DNA of 41,735 bases from an uncultured Sphingomonas sp. (GTDB taxonomy: Bacteria; Pseudomonadota; Alphaproteobacteria; Sphingomonadales; Sphingomonadaceae): assembly GCF_902806265.1 (NCBI RefSeq), contig NZ_CADCVZ010000021.1, positions 1-41,735 of the forward strand. The letters are read 5' to 3'. Within the stretch, counting starts at the first letter, position 1. Each line of letters starts with the position of its first letter. Below the pieces are notes generated by a model. It ran no database searches, was not told the origin of the DNA, and worked only from the letters and a program-made list of their open reading frames with translations. Positions 16,919 through 28,942 of this stretch are shown here, one piece after another. A program made the translations under genes and the position numbers.

Positions 16919-18553
16919 ATGCGTACCGCCCTGCTCCTCGCCGCCGCCCTGCTCGCCTCGCCCGCACTCGCCGACACGCTGGTCGCCAACGCCAACGGCG
17001 TCCAGGTCGGCGCGGATGGCAAGCTGCAGCGCTTCACGGGCCTGCTGATCGGCGACGACGGCAAGGTGAAGCAGGTGCTGCGGGGCGAGCAGCTGAAGCT
17101 GTCCGTCGGCACGCGGACGGTGGATGCCGGCGGGCGGACGATGCTGCCCGGGCTGATCGACGCGCATGGCCATGTGATGGGGCTCGGCCTGGCGCTCAGC
17201 CAGCTGGACCTGACTGGCACCAAGTCGCTGGCCGAGCTGCAGGGGCGCTTGCGAGACTATGCGGCGGCGAACCCGGACCTGCCGTGGATCACCGGCCGCG
17301 GGTGGAACCAGGAGTTATGGGCGGACAAGCGATTTCCGACCGCGGCGGACCTGGACACTGCGGTGGCGAATCGGCCGGTGTGGCTGGAGCGGGTCGACGG
17401 CCATGCGTCGGTCGCCAACAGCGCGGCGATGAAGGCGGCGGGCGTGACCGCGGCCACAAAGGCACCGCCGGGCGGGCGGATCGAGAACGGGCTGTTCGTG
17501 GACGTTGCCACCCGCCTCATCGACGACAAGGTGCCGCCGCCCACCCCGGCGCAGCGCGAGGCGGCGCTGCTCAAGGCGCAGGCCATGCTGCTCGAGCATG
17601 GGCTGACCACCGCGGCGGACATGGGCACGAGCCCGGAGGATTGGGCGGCGATTAGGCGGCTGTACGAAGGCCGGCGGCTGCAGATGCGGGTGATCGCCTA
17701 TGCCGGCGGCAGCGATGCGTTGAACGCCATCGCTCCGGGCGGGCCGACCGAATGGCTACATGGCGACCGGCTGCGGCTGGGCGGGATCAAGCTCTATGCC
17801 GACGGCGCGCTGGGTTCGCGCGGAGCCTGGCTCAAGCAGCCTTATGCGGACAAGCCGGACACGCGCGGGCTGCCGCTGCTGACACCGGCGGAGCTCAAGG
17901 CGCAGGCGGGTGCGGCGGCGGCCAAGGGCTTCCAGCTGGCGGTGCACGCGATCGGCGACGCGGCCAACGACATGGTGCTCGATACCTATGAGGCGCTCGG
18001 CTCGGCCCGCGGCGACAAGCGCTGGCGGGTGGAGCATGCGCAGGTGGTGGACGCGGCCGACCTGAGCCGGTTCGCGCGCGGCAAGGTCGTCCCCTCCATG
18101 CAGCCGGTGCATCAGACCAGCGACCGGTTGATGGCCGAAGCGCGGCTCGGGCCCAGGCGGCTGACCGGCGCCTACGCCTGGCAGACGCTGGACAAGAGCG
18201 GGGCTCGGCTGGCGCTCGGCTCCGACTTTCCGGTGGAGCATCCCAATCCGTTCCACGGCCTGGCGGCAGGGGTGAGTCGGCAGGGGCTCGACGACCAGCC
18301 GACGGGCGGGTGGTGGCCATGGGAGCGGCTGAGCTTCGCGCAGGCGCTGGCGGGCTTCACCCGCGATGCGGCCTGGGCGGGGTTCGCGGAGCGAAAGTTC
18401 GGCAGCCTGGAGCCGGGCGCCCACGCGGACTTCATCCTGGTTGATCGGGACGTTGCCGCAGTTAGCCCGCACGAGTTGGCGCGGACTCAGGTGGTGCAGA
18501 CCTGGATCGCGGGTGAGAAGGTGTGGGAGGCTAAGCCTCAATCCGGGCGATAA
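16919..18553 (+). CDS. Exported YtcJ-like amidohydrolase (amidohydrolase family 3)
   Basis: A 544-residue metal-dependent hydrolase with a signal peptide, MRTALLLAAALLASPALA. Metal-site motifs are DAHGHV (about 82-87), GGIKLYADGALGSRGAW with the bridging Lys, LAVHAIGDAAND, WRVEHAQ and LGSDFPVEHPNP. The YtcJ group includes N-substituted formamide deformylase and many enzymes of unknown substrate. Its last 23 bp overlap the 3' end of the convergent dsbD-like gene. It is unrelated in close sequence to the amidohydrolase at 3482-4903. Confidence 0.9.
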   Translation: MRTALLLAAALLASPALADTLVANANGVQVGADGKLQRFTGLLIGDDGKVKQVLRGEQLKLSVGTRTVDAGGRTMLPGLIDAHGHVMGLGLALSQLDLTGTKSLAELQGRLRDYAAANPDLPWITGRGWNQELWADKRFPTAADLDTAVANRPVWLERVDGHASVANSAAMKAAGVTAATKAPPGGRIENGLFVDVATRLIDDKVPPPTPAQREAALLKAQAMLLEHGLTTAADMGTSPEDWAAIRRLYEGRRLQMRVIAYAGGSDALNAIAPGGPTEWLHGDRLRLGGIKLYADGALGSRGAWLKQPYADKPDTRGLPLLTPAELKAQAGAAAAKGFQLAVHAIGDAANDMVLDTYEALGSARGDKRWRVEHAQVVDAADLSRFARGKVVPSMQPVHQTSDRLMAEARLGPRRLTGAYAWQTLDKSGARLALGSDFPVEHPNPFHGLAAGVSRQGLDDQPTGGWWPWERLSFAQALAGFTRDAAWAGFAERKFGSLEPGAHADFILVDRDVAAVSPHELARTQVVQTWIAGEKVWEAKPQSGR

Positions 18554-20519
18554 GCATCCCCGGCGTCAGCACCTGGGGCAGTTCCTCCGGCTCGGACGAC
18601 CCCGGCCGGTACCAGAGGTAGAGCGGCACCCCTGCCCGTCCCCGGCTTTCCAGAAAGCGGGTAATCGCAGGATTGCCGTCCGTCCAGTCTCCGGCGAGCA
18701 CTTCCACGCCCGCCTTGCGGAAAGCGTCCCGGACGCTGTCCCGATCGATCGCGCCGGCCTCGTTGACCTTGCAGGTGAGGCACCAGTCGGCGGTGAAATA
18801 GACGAATGCCGGGCGGCCCTCGGCAAGCGCGGCGGCGACCCGCTGCTCGCTCCACGGCTCGGCACCGGCCACCGGGCGGGTGGCGGCGGTATTCACAGGG
18901 AGGGCCGCGGCGGCCGTCCCGCCGATCGCCAGCGACCCGAGCAGAGCGGCTGCGCCCAGCGACCGCCCGCGCGGCTGAAGGCGGCCGTAGCCGATCAGCA
19001 GCAACGCCAGCAGCGCCACCGCAGCCAGCGCCATGAGCAGCGCCGGTTCACCGCCACGCCGCCACAATAGCCACAGGCAGGCGGCGACGGTGAGCGCCAT
19101 GGGGATCGCCAGGATGCGCTGCAGCCGCGCCATCCACGGCCCAGGCCGGGGCAAGCGGCGGCGGAGCGCGGGCACGAAGGCCAGCAGGAGGAAGGGCAAG
19201 GCGAGCCCGAGGCCGAGCGCCGCGAACACCACCAACGCGCCCGCGGCCGGCAGCAGCAGCGCGGCCCCCAGCGCCACGCCGAGGAACGGCCCGGCGCAGG
19301 GGGTGGCCACGAACGCTGCGAGCGCACCCGTTGCGAAGCCGCTGCGGGGGCTGGCCTCGCCGCCGATGACCGGCAGCTTGAATAGCCCGAGCAGGTTGAG
19401 GGTGATGGCCGTGGCGAGCAGCGACAGCAGGAGCACGGTGCGCGGGTCCTGCAGCTGGAACGCCCAGCCGGTGGCGCTCCCGCCGGCCCGGATGGCGAGC
19501 AACGCCAGGCCGAGCGCGCCCGTGCCGATCACCGCTCCCGCCGCGTAGGCGAGCGCATCGCGGCGGGCCGCCCGCTCCTCGCCGCCAGCCTTGGCCAGCG
19601 CCAGGGTCTTGAGCGCGAGAATGGGGAACACGCAGGGCATGAGGTTGAGCAGCAGCCCGCCCGCGAGCGCGCCGAGCACCGCGAGCAGGATGGCCCTGCC
19701 CTGGCCTTCGCCGACCGGCGTTCCGCCCGCCGGCACCGCGCCCGGCCCGGCGCGGAACTCAAGGCCGCTTCCGTTGCCGGTCGTGAGCACTCCGGCGAAG
19801 TCCCGCAGTTCGCCGCCCGCCCGTGCCTTCAGTTCCGCCACCAGCGTGTCGCCGGAACGGAAGAAGCGCTGCGGCGCCGCATAGTCGATCGCGCCGTCCG
19901 TCGCTGCGAACAGGGTGGGCTCGCCGAGCGGCACCGAGCGGGGCAGCGGAATGGCGACACGCAACCGGTCGCCGCTGACCTCAAAGCGAGTGGGCGAACC
20001 GAGCGGCCGCGGGAGCGCCTGCCGCCACGGGTCGAAGCGAGCGGCCTGATCCGCGCCGCCTCCAACCGGCACGTCCAGAGCCAGCTTGCCGCCTTCGGGC
20101 ACGCAGATCTGGTCGGTGCAGGCGAGCCACTGGGTGGAAGCGCGGATCGGCAGGGTGCCGCGGGCGTCCGCCGGAACCCTAAGCCGCGTGAGGATCGCGT
20201 ACGGACCCTTGTATACATAGTTCATCAGCCCGGCGATCGTGAGGCGCTCCGGCACCGGGAAGCGCAGGGCGCCAACTGCGGCGCCGGGGGGCAGCTGCCA
20301 GTCGACCCGCATCGGCTGGCCCGCGTCGCCGGGGTTGAGCCAGTAGCCGTGCCACCCGGCCTTCGGAGTCATCAGGATGGCGAGGTCGACTTCGCTGCCG
20401 GGCTGAACGGGGCCATCCACCACCAGCTGCGGGCTGATGTTGGAAGGACCGGGCGGGCGCAGCTGGGCTGCCGCTGGAGCCGCGAGCAAGGTCAGCAGAA
20501 GAAGGAGCAAGCGCAGCAT
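18531..20519 (-). CDS. DsbD/ScsB-like thiol:disulfide interchange protein
   Basis: An inner-membrane transporter that moves electrons from cytoplasmic thioredoxin to periplasmic disulfide reductases. It is 662 residues from the chosen ATG. A signal peptide (MLRLLLLLLTLLAAPAAA) is followed by an N-terminal DsbC-like domain with Cys134/Cys139 (LACTDQIC). The membrane domain has the Cys-Pro motifs LMPCVFPIL and VATPCAGPF, and a C-terminal thioredoxin domain has CLTC starting at about residue 580. The ATG at 20537 lies inside a REP unit, so the inner ATG with GGGT upstream is preferred. One at 20528 is also possible. Confidence 0.9.
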   Translation of the reverse strand: MLRLLLLLLTLLAAPAAAQLRPPGPSNISPQLVVDGPVQPGSEVDLAILMTPKAGWHGYWLNPGDAGQPMRVDWQLPPGAAVGALRFPVPERLTIAGLMNYVYKGPYAILTRLRVPADARGTLPIRASTQWLACTDQICVPEGGKLALDVPVGGGADQAARFDPWRQALPRPLGSPTRFEVSGDRLRVAIPLPRSVPLGEPTLFAATDGAIDYAAPQRFFRSGDTLVAELKARAGGELRDFAGVLTTGNGSGLEFRAGPGAVPAGGTPVGEGQGRAILLAVLGALAGGLLLNLMPCVFPILALKTLALAKAGGEERAARRDALAYAAGAVIGTGALGLALLAIRAGGSATGWAFQLQDPRTVLLLSLLATAITLNLLGLFKLPVIGGEASPRSGFATGALAAFVATPCAGPFLGVALGAALLLPAAGALVVFAALGLGLALPFLLLAFVPALRRRLPRPGPWMARLQRILAIPMALTVAACLWLLWRRGGEPALLMALAAVALLALLLIGYGRLQPRGRSLGAAALLGSLAIGGTAAAALPVNTAATRPVAGAEPWSEQRVAAALAEGRPAFVYFTADWCLTCKVNEAGAIDRDSVRDAFRKAGVEVLAGDWTDGNPAITRFLESRGRAGVPLYLWYRPGSSEPEELPQVLTPGMLIARIEA

Positions 20520-20532
20520 CGGACCCATTAGC

Positions 20533-20620
20533 GTCATGCTGAACTTGTTTCAGCATCCATCTGCCATGCCGCACCAAGGCTTTGGCGGGTGAATGGACCC
20601 TGAAACGAGTTCAGGGTGAC
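20533..20620. repeat. REP pair, second family (GTCATnCTGAAC type), between metH and the dsbD-like gene
   Basis: Two inverted 28-bp units at 20533-20560 and 20593-20620. The left begins GTCATGCTGAACTTGTTTCA and ends CCAT. Its mate agrees at 23 of 28 positions, with paired changes that keep the stem (GCTGAA/TTCAGC against CCTGAA/TTCAGG). It fills the gap from 8 nt after the metH stop to 13 nt before the dsbD-like start. Confidence 0.88.
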
Positions 20621-20628
20621 GTGATTGC

Positions 20629-23247
<2,619 letters not shown>

Positions 23248-23248
23248 G

Positions 23249-24274
23249 TCAGGCCGCGAGCACCATCGGTTCGAGCCCGGCGAGCAGGGTGCGCCGTGGC
23301 GCGGCGGGAATGGTGCGCGGCGCCGCGCCCTGCACCGTTCCTGCGATCGCGGCGATGTGCGCGGGGGTGGTGCCGCAGCAGCCGCCGACGATGTTGACCA
23401 GACCCTCGTCCGCCCATTCGCGAACCTGGCCCGCGGTTTCCGCGGCGGCCTCGTCGTACTGGCCGAGCTCGTTGGGCAAGCCAGCATTGGGATAAGCCAT
23501 GATCAGCGTGTCCGCCGTTTGCGCCAGCGCTGCCAGGTGCGGGCGGAGCTGGGCGGCACCGAAGCTGCAGTTGAGGCCGATTGTCAGCGGTCGCGCGTGG
23601 CGGACGCTGGCCCAGAAGGCTTCCACCGTGTGACCCGACAGGTTGCGGCCGGACAGATCGGTGAGCGTCATCGAGATCATGATCGGCGCGAGGTCGAGCA
23701 CGGCGGCGATCGCGGCCTTGCAGTTGAGGGTGTCGAACACGGTTTCGATCAGAATGAAATCGGCGCCGCCCTCCAGCAGCGCCTTCGCCTGCTCGCGGTA
23801 GACCTGCTTGACGAAGTCGAAGTCGACCTCGCGGTAGCCGGGATCGTTGACGTCGGGCGACAGCGACAGCGTCTTGTTGGTCGGGCCGAGCGCACCGGCC
23901 ACGAACCGCGGGCGGCCGTCCCGGCTCGTGAACTCGTCGGCCACTTCGCGCACGATCCGAGCGGCGGCGACGTTCATATCGGGCACCAGATGCTCGGCGC
24001 CGTAATCGGCCTGGCTGATACGGTTGGCGTTGAAGCTGTTGGTGCCGAGCACGTCCGCGCCCGCTTCGGCGTAGCCGCAAGCGATGTCGCGGATCAGCTC
24101 GGGCCGGGACAGGCAGAGCAGGTCGTTGTTGCCCTTCTGGTCTTTGGCGAGCTCATACCCGCCGCGGTAGCAATCGGCGGACAGACCCGCACCTTGAATG
24201 GCAGTGCCGAACGCCCCGTCCTTGATCAGGATGCGTTCCGCCGCGGCGGCTTTCAGCTGTTCGGAAGCGGTCAT
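23249..24274 (-). CDS. Methionine synthase homocysteine-binding subunit (split MetH N-terminal domain)
   Basis: A 341-residue homocysteine S-methyltransferase domain equal to the first module of full-length MetH. The zinc ligands Cys236 (GLNCSFGA) and Cys299/Cys300 ([11 protein letters not shown]) are all present. The N-terminal [13 protein letters not shown] is the typical opening. The start overlaps the metF stop by 4 nt (ATGA) and its stop lies 1 nt from metH. An intact stop between the two parts, with a good new start, shows a true gene split rather than a frameshift. Confidence 0.93.
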   Translation of the reverse strand: MTASEQLKAAAAERILIKDGAFGTAIQGAGLSADCYRGGYELAKDQKGNNDLLCLSRPELIRDIACGYAEAGADVLGTNSFNANRISQADYGAEHLVPDMNVAAARIVREVADEFTSRDGRPRFVAGALGPTNKTLSLSPDVNDPGYREVDFDFVKQVYREQAKALLEGGADFILIETVFDTLNCKAAIAAVLDLAPIMISMTLTDLSGRNLSGHTVEAFWASVRHARPLTIGLNCSFGAAQLRPHLAALAQTADTLIMAYPNAGLPNELGQYDEAAAETAGQVREWADEGLVNIVGGCCGTTPAHIAAIAGTVQGAAPRTIPAAPRRTLLAGLEPMVLAA

Positions 24275-25191
24275 GCGGCAACCTTGGCGCGGACGCCCAG
24301 CAGGTGGCAGATGGCATAGGCCAGCTCCGCCCGGTTGAGCGTATAGAAATGGAAGTGGCGGACCCCGCCGGCGTAGAGCTGGCCGCACAGCTCGGCGGCA
24401 ACGGTAGCGGCGATCAGTTGCCGGGCGGTCGGCTGGTCGTCGAGGCCCTCGAAGATGCCGTCCATCCACTCGGGGATGCCGGCGCCGCATTGGCCGGCGA
24501 ACTTGCGGGTCTGGCCGACGTTGCTGACGGGAAGAATGCCTGGCACCAGCTCGACATCGATTTTCGCGGCCGCGACCCGATCGCGGAAGCGGAGAAAGGC
24601 TTCGGGCGAGAAGAAGAACTGGCTGATCGCGCGATCGGCGCCCGCATCGACCTTGCGCCTCAGATTGTCGAGGTCGCCCGCTGCGCAGCTCGCCTGCGGG
24701 TGGACCTCGGGGTAGCAGGCGACCGAGATCTCGAACGGCGCAACGTGCTTCAGCCCGGCAACCAGAGCCGCCGCGTCCGCGTAGCCGTCCGGATGAGGCT
24801 GGTAGGTTGCGCCCTCCTCCGGCGGGTCGCCGCGCAGCGCGACGATGTGCCGCACGCCCGAGTCCCAATAGGAGCGGGCGATCGTGTTGATCTCGTCACG
24901 GCAGGCGTTGACGCAGGTCAGGTGCGCCGCGGCCGGCAGGTCGGTTTCCCGCACGATCCGCTCAACGGTGGCGTGGGTCCGCTCGCGGGTCGATCCGCCC
25001 GCGCCATAGGTCACGGAAACGAACTGCGGGCGGAGCGGCGCGAGGGTCTGGACCGAGCTCCAAAGCACCTCCGCCATCTTCTCGGTCTTGGGCGGGAAGA
25101 ACTCGAAGCTGACGGCGATGTCACCCTTGGCGGCGGCGAACAGCGGCGCGGGTTCGGGCAGCGGCACGGCAGCTAAGGCGGGACGGCTCAT
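24271..25191 (-). CDS. metF: Methylenetetrahydrofolate reductase
   Basis: FAD enzyme that reduces 5,10-methylene-THF to 5-methyl-THF, the methyl donor of MetH. It is 306 residues. The N-terminal VSFEFFPPKTEKM holds the catalytic Glu, followed by SVTYGAGGSTRERT, HIVALRGDPPEEG and the AISQFFFSPEAFLRF core. The ATG at 25191 overlaps the regulator's stop by 4 nt (ATGA). It is the second gene of the methionine operon. Confidence 0.95.
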   Translation of the reverse strand: MSRPALAAVPLPEPAPLFAAAKGDIAVSFEFFPPKTEKMAEVLWSSVQTLAPLRPQFVSVTYGAGGSTRERTHATVERIVRETDLPAAAHLTCVNACRDEINTIARSYWDSGVRHIVALRGDPPEEGATYQPHPDGYADAAALVAGLKHVAPFEISVACYPEVHPQASCAAGDLDNLRRKVDAGADRAISQFFFSPEAFLRFRDRVAAAKIDVELVPGILPVSNVGQTRKFAGQCGAGIPEWMDGIFEGLDDQPTARQLIAATVAAELCGQLYAGGVRHFHFYTLNRAELAYAICHLLGVRAKVAA

Positions 25192-26153
25192 GCAGCCCTC
25201 CGTTGCGGTTGCCGGATTGTCGCTTTGGTGCCGGCCCACAGCGTCACGGTCAGCTCACCGCCGGCCAGCTGCTCCACCACTTCGCCCTCCAGCCCCGCCG
25301 CGGCGAACCAGCCGAGCACCGCTTCGTCCGCGAAGCCGAGGCGAACATGCTGCGCCCGCTCCCGCAGCTCCTCCCGCTCGTGGAGCGCGAAGTCGACGAT
25401 CAACAGCCGGCCGCCGGCCGCAAGCAAGCGCGCCGCCTCACCGATCGCCTCGGCGGGCGCATGGGCGTAGTGGAGCACCTGGTGCAGCAGCACCACGTCT
25501 GCGCAGCCGTCCGCCAGGGGCAGCGCGTACATGTCGCCCTGGCGCAGGCTCGCCTGCACCTCGGCGGCTTCCAGCTTGGCGCGCGCCAGGCGGAGCATTT
25601 CCGAGCTCTTGTCGATTCCGATCGCTGCCTCTGCCTGCGGCGCGAACAGCTCGATCATCCGGCCGGTGCCGGTACCTATATCCACAAGCTTGCCGAGCTG
25701 CGCCGTCCCCAGCGCGCGGCCGATCGCCCCCTCCACTTCGCTTTCGGCCACGTGGAGCGAGCGAATCTCGTCCCATACCTCCGCATGGCCCGCGAAGTAG
25801 CGCTCGGCCGCGGCCGCCCGATCCCGGCGCACCGCGGCGAGGCGCGCCCGGTCGGCGGCAAAGGCGCGCCCGGTCGCAGCGTCTGCGGCTTGGTCAGTCA
25901 AGGCAAAGAGTGCGGCGGAGAGCTCCGCTTGCCCAAGGGTAAGGAATACCCAGCTGCCCTCCTTGCGGCGTTCGGCGAGGCCCGAGTCGCACAACAGCTT
26001 GAGGTGCCGGGAAACGCGCGGCTGACTTTGCGCCAGGACCTGCGCGAGTTCGCCCACCGATAGCTCCATCTCCCGCAGCAGCGCCAGGATGCGCAGCCGG
26101 GTAGGATCGGCCAGCGCCTGGAACAGTTCGGCCAAGGGCAAAGCGGAAGTCAC
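25188..26153 (-). CDS. ArsR-family regulator fused to a SAM-dependent methyltransferase domain (SahR-like)
   Basis: A 321-residue two-domain protein. The N-terminal winged helix (about 8-80) has LADPTRLRILALLREMELSVGELAQVLAQSQPRVSRHLKLL split across its recognition helix. The C-terminal class I methyltransferase has motif I LVDIGTGTGRM (157-166), the acidic Asp181 in IGIDKSSEM and VVLLHQVLHYA. The first gene of an operon with metF and metH, it most likely senses SAM or S-adenosylhomocysteine and controls methyl-cycle genes, as described for SahR-type regulators. It starts at GTG; the promoter suggests a leaderless message. Confidence 0.85.
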   Translation of the reverse strand: MTSALPLAELFQALADPTRLRILALLREMELSVGELAQVLAQSQPRVSRHLKLLCDSGLAERRKEGSWVFLTLGQAELSAALFALTDQAADAATGRAFAADRARLAAVRRDRAAAAERYFAGHAEVWDEIRSLHVAESEVEGAIGRALGTAQLGKLVDIGTGTGRMIELFAPQAEAAIGIDKSSEMLRLARAKLEAAEVQASLRQGDMYALPLADGCADVVLLHQVLHYAHAPAEAIGEAARLLAAGGRLLIVDFALHEREELRERAQHVRLGFADEAVLGWFAAAGLEGEVVEQLAGGELTVTLWAGTKATIRQPQRRAA

Positions 26154-26159
26154 GGCTTA

Positions 26160-26188
26160 AGGATATAAACATATCTTTATATGGTCAA
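26160..26188 (-). promoter_or_regulatory. Promoter of the methionine operon with palindromic operator in the spacer
   Basis: On the minus strand TTGACC (26183-26188), a 17-bp spacer and TATCCT (26160-26165) form a well-spaced promoter. The first base of the GTG start is 7 nt after the -10, so the transcript should begin at or beside the start codon. A near-perfect 20-bp palindrome (26163-26182, ATATAAAGAT / ATGTTTATAT, 18 of 20 positions symmetric) fills the spacer and part of the -10. It is the probable site for autorepression by the ArsR-type protein. Confidence 0.7.
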
Positions 26189-26355
26189 CGAAGCCGTTGA
26201 CACGCTTGCGTCTTTTCGGTTCGTCGCAATGAAGATTGCGTGACAAGGCGGGTGTTCCTAAATCCGTTGGCTGCCCGATCGTAAACAATGCGGCGGGTTG
26301 AGCCCGTGCCTTTCGCGAGGAGCGAAAGACACACCGACTGATAGGGATGGAAACC

Positions 26356-26631
26356 ATGAAGAAGATTGCTCTTACGGCCGTTGCGGTTCTTGGTCTCGGC
26401 CTCGCTGCCTGCCAGGACAATGCGCCTGACAACACGACCTCGACCGAGAACACGATCGAGTCCGAAGCGGCCTCCGACACCAACTCGGCGCTGAACGCGA
26501 GCGACAACCTCGGCGCGACCGCCGACAACGCGCTGGACTCGGCCGGCAACGCCGTCGAGAACGCCGGCAATGCGGTCGAGAACGTCACCGAGGACGTCGC
26601 GAATGGCCAGGACAACGTCGCGGGCCAGTAA
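26356..26631 (+). CDS. Small repeat-rich lipoprotein
   Basis: A 91-residue protein with a clear lipoprotein signal, MKKIALTAVAVLGLGLAAC (lipobox LAAC). The mature part is acidic and rich in Asn, Asp, Ala and Glu, with degenerate repeats such as DSAGNAVEN, AGNAVEN and NVTEDVANG. It resembles small entericidin-like or envelope-stress lipoproteins of sphingomonads, but I do not assign a family. The inner ATG is preferred because GGAAACC precedes it and it opens directly on the signal peptide. It is divergent from the methionine operon and followed by a strong terminator. Confidence 0.75.
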   Translation: MKKIALTAVAVLGLGLAACQDNAPDNTTSTENTIESEAASDTNSALNASDNLGATADNALDSAGNAVENAGNAVENVTEDVANGQDNVAGQ

Positions 26632-26664
26632 GGCTTCGCGCGTTAGTTACTGACGACAGACGGG

Positions 26665-26700
26665 AGGGCCGTCGCGGGATGCCGCGGCGGCCCTTTTGGT
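26665..26700 (+). terminator. Intrinsic terminator of the small lipoprotein gene
   Basis: A 13-bp stem (AGGGCCGTCGCGG against CCGCGGCGGCCCT, one G-T type mismatch) with a 4-nt loop is followed by TTTT and GGTTG. It lies 33 bp after the stop codon. Confidence 0.85.
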
Positions 26701-26722
26701 TGTGCTCGTGAGGTAAAAGGAA

Positions 26723-26761
26723 GGGCCGGCCACCCGTGGGGTGCCGGCCCTTTCTTTGTTT
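26723..26761. terminator. Bidirectional terminator between the lipoprotein gene and groEL
   Basis: The stem GGGCCGGC / GCCGGCCC is extended by ACCC/GGGT and is followed on the plus strand by TTTCTTTGTTT. On the minus strand a T-rich run (TTCCTTTTA) follows, so it can stop readthrough from both sides, including the groESL transcript. Confidence 0.8.
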
Positions 26762-26776
26762 GAACTCGGGCGGGCC

Positions 26777-26799
26777 GTCATGGGAGTTAATCCCATGAC
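26777..26799. repeat. Perfect 9-bp inverted repeat downstream of groEL
   Basis: GTCATGGGA and TCCCATGAC flank the 5-bp loop GTTAA, 22 bp after the groEL stop. It has no T-run and may stabilise the groESL 3' end. Its outer GTCAT/ATGAC ends match the ends of the REP units in this window, so it might be a minimal relative. Confidence 0.5.
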
Positions 26800-26820
26800 G
26801 TCGGTCCTGTCTGCTTCGGC

Positions 26821-28530
<1,710 letters not shown>

Positions 28531-28532
28531 CC

Positions 28533-28547
28533 GTTGGCTCAGCCAAC
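28533..28547 (-). other. Small hairpin spanning the groES stop codon
   Basis: GTTGGCT and AGCCAAC are perfect arms around a single base, and the TGA stop of groES lies inside. Together with the adjacent REP unit it may shape translation or mRNA decay at the groES/groEL junction. It may equally be incidental. Confidence 0.35.
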
Positions 28548-28826
28548 AATGCCCAGGATGTCGCTTTCCTTCATGATGATCAGGTCTTCGCCGTCGACCT
28601 TGACCTCAGTGCCCGACCACTTGCCGAACAGGATGCGGTCGCCTTCCTTGACGTCGAGCGGCGTGACCTTGCCATCCTCGGAACGGGCACCCGAGCCGAC
28701 GGACACAACCTCGCCCTCCTGCGGCTTCTCCTTGGCGGTGTCGGGAATGATGATCCCGCCCGCAGTCTTCTCCTCGGCCTCGACCCGACGGACGAGAACG
28801 CGATCATGAAGCGGCCTGAAAGCCAT
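28539..28826 (-). CDS. groES: Co-chaperonin GroES (Hsp10)
   Basis: Heptameric lid of GroEL, 95 residues. [35 protein letters not shown] contains the conserved start, and the mobile loop follows it. The stretch SDILGIVG closes the protein. It is the first gene of groESL, with the CIRCE element 42 bp upstream of the ATG and an AAAGGGG Shine-Dalgarno. Confidence 0.98.
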   Translation of the reverse strand: MAFRPLHDRVLVRRVEAEEKTAGGIIIPDTAKEKPQEGEVVSVGSGARSEDGKVTPLDVKEGDRILFGKWSGTEVKVDGEDLIIMKESDILGIVG

Positions 28827-28868
28827 GTGCTTAGCCCCTTTCTTGCTGTTTGCTATTGAACCCTGGCG

Positions 28869-28895
28869 CTAGCACTCACGGCAAGGGAGTGCCAG
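28869..28895 (-). promoter_or_regulatory. CIRCE operator of groESL (HrcA site)
   Basis: Minus strand CTGGCACTC-N9-GAGTGCTAG, against the consensus TTAGCACTC-N9-GAGTGCTAA. The core ACTC/GAGT arms and 9-bp spacer are exact. It lies just downstream of the promoter, where HrcA binding blocks early transcription and CIRCE is also part of the leader RNA. HrcA itself is not encoded in the window. Confidence 0.93.
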
Positions 28896-28905
28896 CGACG
28901 CCCGG

Positions 28906-28934
28906 CATATGGGAGCCGCTTTCCAACACGTCAA
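28906..28934 (-). promoter_or_regulatory. groESL promoter
   Basis: Minus strand TTGACG (28929-28934), 17-bp spacer and CATATG (28906-28911). Transcription would start at about 28899, directly upstream of CIRCE. The -35 lies only 9 bp from the 3' end of the MATE gene. The fit to a housekeeping sigma is moderate; a heat-shock sigma contribution cannot be excluded. Confidence 0.6.
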
Positions 28935-28942
28935 TGCTTCGT

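Noticed and set aside
20519..20537. ATG at 20537 (and the equivalent at 33001) as gene start
   Set aside because: These ATGs are created by the GTCAT end of a REP unit. Inner ATGs open directly on signal or membrane segments and have better ribosome-binding sites.
26197..26225. TTGACA-N17 promoter for the small lipoprotein gene
   Set aside because: The -35 is perfect, but the hexamer at the -10 position (TTCGTC) is too poor to support a call.
26154..26346. SAM or SAH riboswitch upstream of the methionine operon
   Set aside because: The promoter lies directly at the start codon, leaving no leader for an aptamer. No pseudoknot-like arrangement is visible.
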